Below are positions 8,054 through 17,187 of a stretch of DNA of 64,000 nt, in pieces. Source of the stretch: DATJOJ01 sp035507035 (lineage in GTDB: Bacteria > Acidobacteriota > Terriglobia > Terriglobales > Acidobacteriaceae); assembly GCA_035507035.1 (NCBI GenBank), contig DATJOJ010000019.1, forward strand, positions 1-64,000. The letters run 5' to 3'. A program made the translations under genes and the position numbers. Every line of letters starts with the position of its first letter. The stretch's first letter is position 1. The notes beneath the pieces were generated by a model that did no database searches, had not been told where the DNA came from, and was given only the letters and a program-made list of their open reading frames with translations.

Positions 8054-8947
8054 TTATGCCACGCTTCCGACTGCGCCAGTACGAATCGGTTCGCCGTGGA
8101 ACAGTCTCAAGCGCGAACTAACAACTTGCTTTACCGCATCCACGACCGGCCGCAGAATCTTGTACGGCACCACTTCGTTCGCATCTCGCGCCAGGTTTTG
8201 TTCCAGCGACCGTCTCCATGCTACGCGCAGCTCCGTATTGATATGCACAATGTTAATCCCGGCAGCGATTGCCCTGCGAAAATCTTCATCTTCGGTTCCT
8301 GAGCCACCGTGCAGCGTAAGAAAAACCCCGGCCGCTTGCTTGATTTGCCCAATTCTTTCGATATTCAGGTGCTTCTTCGCTTTTCCCTGCACCATGCTCA
8401 TCAGCATTCCATGCATGTTGCCGACCGCCGGAGCCAGAATATCGACTCCAGTTGCCTCGACGAACTGTCGCGCTTCCTCAGGCGTCGAGAGCTTTCCGCC
8501 TTGCGCGGTTTCTTTGATTTCGGATCCGGGTCCTAGATCGCCGATTTCCCCTTCTGCTAAAATCGCAGGATTCACCGCCTTGATCGCCTGGGCCGCTTCC
8601 TTTGTACTAGCCACATTCTGGTCCCAGGGCAACGCCGAAAAATCAATCGTTACACAATCGAATCCCGCTTTCGCCGCCTCCACGGCTTTCGCTAACGAAT
8701 GAGTATGGTCCGCGTTCAGAAAGACTGGCAGGCTACTCTCTTCGCGCAAGCTTCTCACCAAAGTAGCAAGCTGCCGCACACCAAAGAATTCTCGCTCTCC
8801 TTCGGAAGCGCCGATGAGTACCGGAAGTTTGGTCTCAGCCGCCGCTGCAACCACTGCCTTCACCAACGTGAGATCGGCGACATTGAAATGGCCGATAGCC
8901 GCTCCTTCTTTTTGCAATCCTGTCAAAGCATTTCTTAGCGAATCCAT
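8054..8947 (-). CDS. Class II fructose-bisphosphate (or tagatose-bisphosphate) aldolase
   Basis: This 297-residue protein has class II zinc aldolase features: NADHTH near 78-83 (catalytic Asp and first zinc His), EGEIGDLG, GNMHGM (second zinc His) and LHGGSGT (third zinc His and phosphate loop). It cleaves a ketose-1,6-bisphosphate to dihydroxyacetone phosphate and an aldehyde. Fructose-1,6-bisphosphate is the likely substrate beside pgi, but tagatose-bisphosphate or a related ketose cannot be excluded. AGGAGT lies 7 bases before the ATG, and pgi ends 29 bases upstream. Confidence 0.88.
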   Translation of the reverse strand: MDSLRNALTGLQKEGAAIGHFNVADLTLVKAVVAAAAETKLPVLIGASEGEREFFGVRQLATLVRSLREESSLPVFLNADHTHSLAKAVEAAKAGFDCVTIDFSALPWDQNVASTKEAAQAIKAVNPAILAEGEIGDLGPGSEIKETAQGGKLSTPEEARQFVEATGVDILAPAVGNMHGMLMSMVQGKAKKHLNIERIGQIKQAAGVFLTLHGGSGTEDEDFRRAIAAGINIVHINTELRVAWRRSLEQNLARDANEVVPYKILRPVVDAVKQVVSSRLRLFHGEPIRTGAVGSVA

Positions 8948-8976
8948 CTTCGTACTCCTAAATAGTTCCTGGGTTG

Positions 8977-10635
8977 TTATTGCGATGCTTTCATTTTGCG
9001 ATAGCGCCGAATCAATGTATTCGTCGAGCTGTCATGATTCAGCACAGGCTCCGCTGCGTTTTCGAGTTCTGGAATGATGCGCTGCGCCAGCACTTTGCCT
9101 AGCTCCACACCCCATTGATCGAACGAATCGATATTCCACATCACGCCTTGCGTGAAGACAGAGTGTTCGTAGAGCGCAATCAGCTTGCCCAATGTTTCGG
9201 GATCGACCCGCTCAGCGAGAATCGTGTTCGACGGCCGATTGCCCTCAAATACGCGATGCGGCACCAGCCAGTCCGGTGTGCCCTCGGCTTTCACCTGCTC
9301 GGGCGTTTTACCAAATGCCAGCGCTTCCGTCTGCGCGAAAACATTGGCCAGCAGCATGTCGTGATGGCGGCCCAATGGATTCAAAGCTTTCGCGAATGCG
9401 ATAAAGTCGCACGGAATTAGCCGCGTCCCCTGATGAATCAGCTGATAGAAAGAATGTTGACCATTCGTTCCCGGCTCGCCCCAGTAAATCGGCCCGGTGT
9501 CGTGCTTGACCGGCTTTCCCTTCAGCGTCACATGCTTGCCGTTGCTCTCCATCGTCAGTTGCTGCAGATAAGCCGGAAAGCGTTTGAGGTATTGTTCGTA
9601 GGGCAGCACGGCGACCGTGTCGGCGCCAAGAAAATCGTTGTTCCACACCGCCAGCAAGCCCATCAGGGCCGGCAGATTGGCCTCGAACGGAGCCGTGCGG
9701 AAGTGCTCATCCATTTCGTGGAAGCCCTTCAACATCGCGCGAAAATTGTCTGGGCCGACAGCAATCATCGTTGACAGACCGATCGCCGAGTCCATGGAGT
9801 AGCGCCCCCCAACCCAATCCCAGAACCCGAACATGTTGGCGGTATCGATCCCGAACTTTGAGACTTCTTTGTCATTGGTCGAGACCGCAACGAAGTGTTT
9901 CGCCACCGATTTCTGGTCGCCGCCCAGGCCTGCCATGGACCAGGCGCGAGCCGTCTGAGCGTTCGTCATGGTCTCAAGCGTTGTAAAGGTTTTTGACGAA
10001 ACGATGAACAGCGTCTCTGCCGGATCCAGGTCCTGCACCGCCTCGGCAAAGTCTGTTCCATCCACATTCGAGACAAAGCGAAATGTCATCGAACGTTCTG
10101 AGTAATGTTTCAGTGCCTCGTACGCCATGACTGGACCCAGGTCGGATCCGCCAATACCGATGTTGATCACGTTCCGGATGCGTTTTCCGGTGTGGCCCTT
10201 CCATTCTCCGCTGCGCACACGATTGGAGAAGTCCGCCATTCGGTCCAGCACCGCGTGAACCTCCGGCACAACATCCTTCCCATCCACGAGGATGGATTCA
10301 TCTTTGGGAGCACGCAGTGCCACGTGCAGCACCGCTCGCTTCTCTGTGATGTTGATCTTTTCCCCGCTGAACATTGCATCGATGCGCTCTCGCAAGCCCG
10401 AGTCTGCGGCAAGCTGAAGTAGCAGCTTCACCGTCTCATCCGTAACCCGGTTCTTGGAAAAGTCGAGGTACAGCCCCACCGCCTCCGCTGCCATCCGTTG
10501 TCCGCGCTTCGGGTCGTCTGCGAAAAGTTCCCGCAAATGGACCTTGGAAACTACCTTGTAGTGCGCGCTCAGTGCCTTCCAGGCGGATGATTTGCTCGCT
10601 CTTTTCTTTACCTGGGGTTGAGGGTTCGCTGCCAT
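8977..10635 (-). CDS. pgi: Glucose-6-phosphate isomerase
   Basis: It interconverts glucose-6-phosphate and fructose-6-phosphate, linking the pentose phosphate pathway to glycolysis. The signatures NIGIGGSDLGP, FVSNVDGTDF, SKTFTT and GGRYSMDSAIGLS are all present, and the C-terminal part holds QWGVELGK. From ATG 10635 the protein is 552 residues, close to the E. coli length. I preferred this start to a far upstream frame at 10767, because AAGGAGA sits 6 bases before it and the extra 44 residues look unlike any Pgi. The glucokinase relic ends 37 bases upstream. Confidence 0.96.
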   Translation of the reverse strand: MAANPQPQVKKRASKSSAWKALSAHYKVVSKVHLRELFADDPKRGQRMAAEAVGLYLDFSKNRVTDETVKLLLQLAADSGLRERIDAMFSGEKINITEKRAVLHVALRAPKDESILVDGKDVVPEVHAVLDRMADFSNRVRSGEWKGHTGKRIRNVINIGIGGSDLGPVMAYEALKHYSERSMTFRFVSNVDGTDFAEAVQDLDPAETLFIVSSKTFTTLETMTNAQTARAWSMAGLGGDQKSVAKHFVAVSTNDKEVSKFGIDTANMFGFWDWVGGRYSMDSAIGLSTMIAVGPDNFRAMLKGFHEMDEHFRTAPFEANLPALMGLLAVWNNDFLGADTVAVLPYEQYLKRFPAYLQQLTMESNGKHVTLKGKPVKHDTGPIYWGEPGTNGQHSFYQLIHQGTRLIPCDFIAFAKALNPLGRHHDMLLANVFAQTEALAFGKTPEQVKAEGTPDWLVPHRVFEGNRPSNTILAERVDPETLGKLIALYEHSVFTQGVMWNIDSFDQWGVELGKVLAQRIIPELENAAEPVLNHDSSTNTLIRRYRKMKASQ

Positions 10636-10672
10636 ACTGATCTCCTTTTTCATATCCACCTCGTCACCGAAA

Positions 10673-11104
10673 CTATACAGGCGCGAGGGAAGTTTTTGCC
10701 TCGGCGGGGTTTGCGAGCTTACCCAGGCTCTGCAGTCCGAATGTAGCAGCCCCCACCAGGGCTGCACGAGTGGTAATGATGTGAATCGGCATCCGCTCCA
10801 TCAAATCTCTGAAGCGGCCTTTTCTGGCATGAATCTGCAAAATCGGTCGGAGCGAAATCCCACGTCCTCCTTCCGAACCGGTCGCTAAGTACTGTGATCC
10901 ATTCCGGGTCAGGAAGGATTCACCTAAACCTGTGCCGGGAGCAACAATTGCGATCCCGCCCTTGGCACACAAATGAACGGCTCTCGGATCACAGTCGGGG
11001 CAGTGCACCTCAGCTTCAGCCAATGGTGTGTGCGCCCCTGACTCGCCCGAGTAGATCGCCCAATCCGTTTTCGCACCGCCTATGTCGCCTGCAATCAGCA
11101 TCAT
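10673..11104 (-). pseudogene. glk: Glucokinase relic with two internal deletions
   Basis: The open frame encodes only about 143 residues, against roughly 320-340 for a bacterial glucokinase. It keeps the N-terminal phosphate loop (LIAGDIGGAKTDWAIY), a middle piece with the conserved APGTGLGESF and SEGG, and a C-terminal piece (GRFRDLMERMPIHII then AALVGAA). The segment with the substrate aspartate motif and the stretch after SEGG are missing. The three islands are in order and in one frame, so at least two in-frame deletions have occurred. It starts 11 bases after the sugar transporter gene and precedes pgi, where a functional glk would be expected. Such a short product cannot form the two-lobed kinase. 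Confidence 0.78.
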
Positions 11105-11115
11105 CAAGTCTCTGT

Positions 11116-12423
11116 TCAAGCCGTCGCGTATCGTTCGCTGTTGGGTTTCGATCCACTCAACGCATAAAAGAGGATGTAGAGGTAGCAGATCACGGGAATG
11201 AAAAACGCATGATGGAGTCCAATCTGGTCCGCAATCGCGCCTTGAATCAAGGGGATGACTGCGCCGCCCACGATGGCCATATTCAGAATGCCAGATCCAT
11301 CTCCCGTCAACGGACCGAGCTCCGCCACTCCCAAACTGAAAATCGTCGGAAACATGATGGAGTTGAAAAAGCCCACCGCCAGGATCGTCCACATGGCAAA
11401 GTGCCCGTTCGTGAGCATCGATACGCCCACCAGCAATGAGGTACATATCGCGAACGCGCCTAACAGGTGACCGGCCTTGAATTTCCGCAGCAATCCCGCC
11501 CCTAGAAATCGACCAATCATTGCACCGCCCCAATAGAACGACACGTAACCCGACGCAGTCTTCGCGGAAAACCCGGCAATCTCGGGCTGCCCAAAATAAT
11601 TGACCAGAAAACTTCCAATGGAAACTTCTGCCCCTACATAAGCAAAAATCCCGATCGCGCCAAAAACCAGGTTAGGATGTTTCCACACCGAATCGCCGCC
11701 CTTCGCGTCAGGGTTGTATGCCGCGTGCGGGATCGTCGGCAGCTTGGATGTCGCGATCAGCACCGCCAACAAAACCAAGGCAATGCCAATCACCGTGTAA
11801 GGCATCTTTACCGAGGCAGCTTCCTGCACCCGATATAAATGCAAGGCCGTTGGTGAAAGGGCCCTGACTTCCGCGATGGTCAACGGCACGGCAGCAAGAA
11901 TCAGTAGTCCTCCAAGTTTCGGAGCGATCGTCGTGCCGAGCGAATTAAATGCCTGCGTCAGGTCTAAGCGGCTCGAAGCCGTCTCTGATTTTCCCAGCAC
12001 CACCACATAAGGATTGGCTGCTACTTGCAAACCCGTAATGCCAGCCGCCAGCACAATGAGCGCTGCGAGGAAAAGCGGAAACACCGCGAAAGAAGCTGCG
12101 GGCACAAACAAGAATGCGCCCACCGCCATACAAAGCAATCCGGCCACCATCGCTTTCTGATAGCCGATTGCGTTCACGATCTTCGACCAGGGAATCGAAA
12201 ACAAAAAATAAGCGGAGAAGAATGCAAACTGGATCAGCATCACCCGCGCATAGCTCAGATCGAAAATCGATTTGAGATGTGGAACGAGAATGTCGTTCAA
12301 GCATGTGAGAAAGCCCCACATAAAAAACAAAGTGGTTACGATCAGTAGGGGCCGCGTGTAGTTTTGCGCCGGCGCACTCGTTGTCGCAGATGTCGCCGAA
12401 GCTGTTATTTTTGGCGTCGCCAT
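11116..12423 (-). CDS. Sugar:proton symporter of the FHS (FucP/GluP) family
   Basis: This 435-residue integral inner-membrane protein has about 12 hydrophobic segments of the major facilitator type. The FHS signatures are visible: FMWGFLTCLNDILVPHLK in helix 1, GLQVAANPYVVVLG near helix 5, and DLTQAFNSLGTTIAP. Characterised members carry L-fucose, glucose or galactose with protons. Its place between a LamB-like porin and glucose-6-phosphate enzymes suggests glucose or another hexose, but the substrate is not shown by sequence. It lies 12 bases after lamB in the same operon. Confidence 0.88.
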   Translation of the reverse strand: MATPKITASATSATTSAPAQNYTRPLLIVTTLFFMWGFLTCLNDILVPHLKSIFDLSYARVMLIQFAFFSAYFLFSIPWSKIVNAIGYQKAMVAGLLCMAVGAFLFVPAASFAVFPLFLAALIVLAAGITGLQVAANPYVVVLGKSETASSRLDLTQAFNSLGTTIAPKLGGLLILAAVPLTIAEVRALSPTALHLYRVQEAASVKMPYTVIGIALVLLAVLIATSKLPTIPHAAYNPDAKGGDSVWKHPNLVFGAIGIFAYVGAEVSIGSFLVNYFGQPEIAGFSAKTASGYVSFYWGGAMIGRFLGAGLLRKFKAGHLLGAFAICTSLLVGVSMLTNGHFAMWTILAVGFFNSIMFPTIFSLGVAELGPLTGDGSGILNMAIVGGAVIPLIQGAIADQIGLHHAFFIPVICYLYILFYALSGSKPNSERYATA

Positions 12424-12435
12424 TTGGCTAGTCTC

Positions 12436-14067
12436 CTACCACCAAGTCTCAGCCTGCACACCGTACGTCAATCCATCCGTCCGTTTCTCGAAGGGAATTC
12501 CGCCGACAAATCCCTCCAGTCCGTCTGACCAGTTTCCGTACGTCAAGAAAGCGCGCAGCACCGGCCTGCTAAAGAACTTTCTCCCAGCCCCAATCTGCGG
12601 CGCAATCGTAAACTTGCGCAGCCAGCCGTCGTAAAGGGGAGCAATCGTGCTGTGGGTGTGATCGAAACCGCCTTCAAACGCAAGAGAAAGGTACTTGGTA
12701 AAGAAAATTTCCGGCCGCGCTCCGAATGAAACCCACTGTTGCCAGGGATGCAAAGGAACACCATCCTTGGTTCGCTGGTAAATGAAGATCGGCATGATCG
12801 CAAACTTGTCGTTTGGCTGAATCAGGATTGACTCCGTTACAAGAAATTGGGCCTGGCTGTTGATATACGGAGAAGGGTTCTCCACCACCGTTCCGCTTCC
12901 CGGGCTGCTGAAATTGCTGGCTGGGCCGGTTCCATACTGGATAGAAAACGTATGAAAGCCTCCATGCCATTCGAGAAGTTGGTTACGGATTCCGATCGCT
13001 TCCCCGCTACTGGTCGGAATAATAGTGCCGTTGCTTTCAGTGCCACCTTTGCTGGTTGCGAAGTCGAACCATACGCCCCAGATGCCAGCCTGGCTTTTCA
13101 GATCGTAGATCCTTAGGTCGATGTTGCTCTTTTGGTAGTTGCCATTTTCCGTGACGATGTCAGGCCGGGCACCGGCCAGGAATGCCAGGGACGCCTTGCC
13201 TATACCGATATTGAAATCCTCAAGGCCCGCACCGTAGCCGCTCAGATCCAGCGGATAGAAATCATTAATTTCAATGTGAAAGCGCCGGTAATATCTTTCA
13301 CCCGCCCAGAAAGTGGCGCCAGTTTGCCAGTCGCCAAAAAAGTGACCGCCGCGCACGAAGGCCTCGCGCAGGCGAAACTGGTCATTGCCATCCGGATTCA
13401 CCACACCGTTCGTCACAGTCTCCGGGAAACTTGCGTAGTTGGTGGAGTTCGTGGTGTTGGCTTCGATCATGATCTCGCTTTTCAGCCAGGCCTTGTCAGA
13501 GCTGTCGTTGCCCGGGTTCAACCAATTGTTAACAAAGATGAACTCGCCGTACGTCTCTGCTTCGTTGCCCAGACGGTATTTCGCCTCCGCTCCAGGAGCC
13601 TCGAACGCGACCTGCTGCCCACCGACGCTGTTTAGTCCATAACCTGATCGAAAGTATCCGTGGAACTCGAACTCTCCAATTTGACGCTCCAGCCCTGTAA
13701 TCTTCGTCTCCGCCTCTTGCAAGACATCATAGGTCGGCTGCTGGGCCAATTGCCCCTGAAACTTCGCCCCCACCTGGTTCGATTGCCCGGTTAAGATTTG
13801 TTTCGCTTCTTTTTGGGTGGCAAGTTCTGCAGCAGAAACCGCCTTCTGCTTTTCTTTCTCCTTTGCCACTTCTTCTTGCTGTTGCTGGATCTTCTGTTCG
13901 AGGGCGCTGATTTGCTGCTGGAGCTGCTGGGTGGTCTGTTGGTATTGCTGCTTCAACTGTTCGAGTTGCTGCTGCAGATCGCCGTCTTGCTGGCCGAATA
14001 CGTGCATGGGCAGAAACACCACACCCATAGCGATTACAACTCCTTTCGACCTGAAAGCCCCACGCAT
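12436..14067 (-). CDS. lamB: LamB-type carbohydrate porin with Gln-rich coiled-coil N-terminus
   Basis: A signal peptide (VVIAMGVVFLPMHVFG) is followed by about 65 Gln/Glu/Lys-rich residues predicted as coiled coil. The maltoporin barrel then starts at FEFHGYFRSGYGLNS. Family marks include AKYRLGNEAETYGE, WAGERYYRRFHIEINDFY, YGAGLEDFNIG, SFGARPEIFFTKYLSLAFEG and the terminal aromatic ETWW. It would let sugars cross the outer membrane as a trimer. The long N-terminal coiled coil is absent from E. coli LamB but resembles ScrY-type sucrose porins, where it forms a periplasmic extension. It is the first gene of the sugar operon; the substrate is not known. Confidence 0.88.
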   Translation of the reverse strand: MRGAFRSKGVVIAMGVVFLPMHVFGQQDGDLQQQLEQLKQQYQQTTQQLQQQISALEQKIQQQQEEVAKEKEKQKAVSAAELATQKEAKQILTGQSNQVGAKFQGQLAQQPTYDVLQEAETKITGLERQIGEFEFHGYFRSGYGLNSVGGQQVAFEAPGAEAKYRLGNEAETYGEFIFVNNWLNPGNDSSDKAWLKSEIMIEANTTNSTNYASFPETVTNGVVNPDGNDQFRLREAFVRGGHFFGDWQTGATFWAGERYYRRFHIEINDFYPLDLSGYGAGLEDFNIGIGKASLAFLAGARPDIVTENGNYQKSNIDLRIYDLKSQAGIWGVWFDFATSKGGTESNGTIIPTSSGEAIGIRNQLLEWHGGFHTFSIQYGTGPASNFSSPGSGTVVENPSPYINSQAQFLVTESILIQPNDKFAIMPIFIYQRTKDGVPLHPWQQWVSFGARPEIFFTKYLSLAFEGGFDHTHSTIAPLYDGWLRKFTIAPQIGAGRKFFSRPVLRAFLTYGNWSDGLEGFVGGIPFEKRTDGLTYGVQAETWW

Positions 14068-14128
14068 GCGTTCTTGGTTCTGTTAGGCTGCGCAACAGCT
14101 TTGACGCGATACCGGTTGTCGACTGCAA

Positions 14129-15511
14129 TCACTTTGCCGTTTGTCCTATTGCGTCCGTCAACTCGTCCTCTGCTTGCGCGTATTCGAGTTGAGATTGCAG
14201 CAGCAGTGTCTGCGCCTGGAACTCTTGTGCAGCCGCGGCCTCGGCCTGCGAACGCAGATAAGTACCCTGTTGTAGCTGCTGTGCGGCAACTCGCTGTGCT
14301 TCCTGTCGAGTCGCCAGTAGTTCGCGCGAGACCGCCAGCATTTCCTGCGTGCGCTCCACCTTGTTATAGGCGGTCTGAACCCTTACTTCTACTTCGTCGC
14401 TGATGCGAGCCAAATTTTCTTTGGCTTGTGCCAACTGTGCGTCACGTTCCCGCAGCGTGGCCCGCTTCTTGCCGCCATCGAATAGGTCGTATCCGAAATG
14501 GACGCCGAAAGTCCCGAAGTTACGAGCAAGAAACGGCACGTTTTCCTGGTAGCTGTAGCGGGCAAACGCCTCGATATCCGGAATGTATTCGCGCTTTGCC
14601 GCGCGCACGCCGGCCGCCGCTTTCTCCACTTCCGCCCGCGCTTCCGTGACTTCCGGCTGGGATTCGAGAGCGAGTTTTGTGCACTGCTCGCCTTCGCAAC
14701 TTTGGGAGGGTGCTGGAACATCGGGATCCAAAGTGACCTCACTCCTTAGCGGAAATCCCACGACGTCGTTGAACTGCAGGCGAAGATCGGAAAGTTGCAA
14801 CTCCGTCGTCAGCAGATCCTGCTTCGCCTGTAGCAACTGGGCTTTACTATCGATCAGATCGACTTCCAGCGTGCTGCCATACTTGACCTGCTGAACGCGC
14901 TCCGTCTGCAAATCTTCCACCGCCCGAATCTGGGCCTCGATGGCTTGGTGTTTCGACTGCACCACTAGAATGTTGTAGTAAAGTTGGCGGACCTTTAAGG
15001 CAACGTCATTTTCGACCCCGTGGGATTTTTCCCGGCTCGCTTTCACGTCCGCGCGTGCTACGTCGTTGGCTGCTCGGATTTTGAACAACTCGGTGACCGG
15101 TTGGGTCAGCTGTGTGCCGCTCGCGATGAAGTTCTTCTCGCCCTGATTGAGGATAAAATTTCGTCCCGGAATCGGCGTACCGCTTGCCACTCCTAACCCG
15201 CCCTCCGGGATGGAGATGAACTGCGTATCGGTGGCATGCGCAAACTCACTGTCATTTCTGATCTTCGGCATGTACTCGCTTCGCTCGACGTTTTTGGCTT
15301 GTTGCTCTTCTTCGACATGAAGCGTCGCAAGCCGCACATTGTGATTGTGCTTCAGCGCCAGTTCGACGGCTTCATGGAGATTCAGACGCGGTGGAACGTT
15401 CGATCCTGGCTGCTGTGCCGAAACCGACCTCAGCAAGCTCAAAAGAGAGAGGAGAGCAACCGCAGACCTGCGGAACACGCGCTCTGGCAGACTTTGACGA
15501 CCGGTCATCAT
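14129..15511 (-). CDS. TolC-family outer membrane efflux protein
   Basis: A signal peptide (SAVALLSLLSLLRSVSA) precedes two repeats of long helices rich in Gln, Ala and Glu, as in outer membrane channel-tunnels of the OEP family. The motif LNLHEAVELALKHNHNV near the mature N-terminus is typical. At 460 residues the length is normal. It overlaps the MFS gene upstream by 4 bases and is the last gene of a three-gene efflux operon. Together the three would span both membranes and expel drugs, aromatic acids or similar compounds. Confidence 0.93.
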   Translation of the reverse strand: MMTGRQSLPERVFRRSAVALLSLLSLLRSVSAQQPGSNVPPRLNLHEAVELALKHNHNVRLATLHVEEEQQAKNVERSEYMPKIRNDSEFAHATDTQFISIPEGGLGVASGTPIPGRNFILNQGEKNFIASGTQLTQPVTELFKIRAANDVARADVKASREKSHGVENDVALKVRQLYYNILVVQSKHQAIEAQIRAVEDLQTERVQQVKYGSTLEVDLIDSKAQLLQAKQDLLTTELQLSDLRLQFNDVVGFPLRSEVTLDPDVPAPSQSCEGEQCTKLALESQPEVTEARAEVEKAAAGVRAAKREYIPDIEAFARYSYQENVPFLARNFGTFGVHFGYDLFDGGKKRATLRERDAQLAQAKENLARISDEVEVRVQTAYNKVERTQEMLAVSRELLATRQEAQRVAAQQLQQGTYLRSQAEAAAAQEFQAQTLLLQSQLEYAQAEDELTDAIGQTAK

Positions 15512-17187
15512 TTCGCCTCCTGGGGCGCGTGAAGCTGTTCCTGAATCTCAGTGAGATCGCCGTAATTCAGCGGAGCCTTGCGTAGCAGGGCGATCAACAA
15601 CAGCATGAAGACGCACGCCCACGCCACTAGATAAAACCCGTCGTTTATGCTCAGCGTATAAGCCTGAAGACGAAGCCGGCTGCTGATGACACCAACCGCC
15701 CGCCCCGCGGCTGCCGCCGCCCCGGATGATTTTGGGAACAGCCCCGCCGCCAGTTTGTAAATGTTGGTATCCGTGATCCAACTCCCGCTTTGTACGTGCA
15801 GTCCGAGGAGATTCGAGTGCAACTTCTCCCGTTGCGCGACGAAGTGTCCCATGTAAACAGCCCCTACTTCTCCTCCGAATAGCCGCACAATGTGGAAGAA
15901 TGCAGAGAAGGTCAAAATCCATTGCGGCTTCGACAACCCCCCCGAAAAAATCCCCTGCAAAATGATGGTGCCGACCAGCCCGATGAATGCGAAGGCCTGC
16001 CCCACCCCCATGAGTAACTCGGTGCGGTAGTAATTCTGGGCGGACCATGCGCTGGTCAGATCCGCATTCAAATAACAAGCGAGTGCCATGCATGCGAAAC
16101 CTGCCGCAAGGAGGAAACGGGAATCCGCTCTTTTTTCCAGGAGCAGCCCGGCAATGAAAGCGATCAAGATCAGCGGGAGAGCGCTCCAAAGAATCGCTGG
16201 GCCGATCTCATTAGCGACGAATCCCTTAACTGCCAACGACTGCGGAATCAAGATAATGGTCGCCAGCAAACAGAATCGAAAGAAAAACAGTACGATCCCC
16301 AACAGGACGGTATTCCACTGCCGGAGGTAGGGGACCGCGATCAGCGGGTTTGGCATTCGAAGGCGGCTGACGATGGCGCAGACAACCAGAAACGTGCCTC
16401 CGAAGAACAATCCGATGAAAAGACCGGAACGCCACCAGTCAAGCCGTTCGCCTTGATCGATGGCCGCGTAAATCGCTGCCAGTCCCGCGCTCCAGTACAG
16501 AAAACCCGCAAAGCTTGGGGCCTCGCCTGATTTCTTGGCTGCCGCGGCAGGCTTAGGAATTCCGAAGTACACGCAAACCATCATGAACGCTGTAATTACC
16601 GTCGAGTTCCAGAACATCCAGTGCCACGAAAGGTGGTCTCGATACCAGCCGTAGAGCGATGGCGCAATGTTGACGGCTCCGTCCACAAACGTCGCATAAA
16701 GCGCGATGGTGTAGGGAAGAAATCGAAGTGGAATGTTGCGCAGGGCAAAGGTCAGCGTCAGGGGATAAAACGTGCCTGAGGTCAGCCCAGCCAGGACCAT
16801 GGCAACGATCATCAGGCTGTAACTGTGGATGAACGGCGCCAAAAGGCAGATGAGCGCAAAGGAAGTCGCAGCCGCGAACAAGATTTTCCGCGGCCCCATC
16901 AGGGCCCCGACATACACGGTGAACGGCCCGATAAACATCAGGGCAATGTTGTAGGCACTGCTGATCCACGTTCCATCATCGAAACCAAATCCGAGTCCGC
17001 CCTTGAGATCGGCGAGACCAAGCGAAATCATGCGTCCGGTTAGTGTGACGACGCCGGCGCCGGTGATTACACCCAGAATCCCCAGCAGCGGGCTCTTCGA
17101 GATCTCGCTCGGCATCGCCGCAGCGGCGGATTGTGCAATTCGAATCGGGGGTACCGCAATGGTAGAGGAGGCCATCAGTTGTTCCAT
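15508..17187 (-). CDS. MFS drug-efflux permease, EmrB/QacA (DHA2) type
   Basis: This 559-residue inner-membrane protein has about 14 hydrophobic segments, the DHA2 layout. It pairs with an EmrA-like fusion protein upstream (stop and start share bases in TAATG) and a TolC-like channel downstream (4-base overlap). It would use the proton gradient to drive export. Two candidate starts lie four residues apart (MEQLMASS); either fits. The substrate is unknown. Confidence 0.9.
   Translation of the reverse strand: MEQLMASSTIAVPPIRIAQSAAAAMPSEISKSPLLGILGVITGAGVVTLTGRMISLGLADLKGGLGFGFDDGTWISSAYNIALMFIGPFTVYVGALMGPRKILFAAATSFALICLLAPFIHSYSLMIVAMVLAGLTSGTFYPLTLTFALRNIPLRFLPYTIALYATFVDGAVNIAPSLYGWYRDHLSWHWMFWNSTVITAFMMVCVYFGIPKPAAAAKKSGEAPSFAGFLYWSAGLAAIYAAIDQGERLDWWRSGLFIGLFFGGTFLVVCAIVSRLRMPNPLIAVPYLRQWNTVLLGIVLFFFRFCLLATIILIPQSLAVKGFVANEIGPAILWSALPLILIAFIAGLLLEKRADSRFLLAAGFACMALACYLNADLTSAWSAQNYYRTELLMGVGQAFAFIGLVGTIILQGIFSGGLSKPQWILTFSAFFHIVRLFGGEVGAVYMGHFVAQREKLHSNLLGLHVQSGSWITDTNIYKLAAGLFPKSSGAAAAAGRAVGVISSRLRLQAYTLSINDGFYLVAWACVFMLLLIALLRKAPLNYGDLTEIQEQLHAPQEAK

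Noticed and set aside
11105..11533. Upstream extension of the glucokinase relic frame
   Set aside because: It runs inside the sugar transporter gene and encodes no kinase-like sequence.
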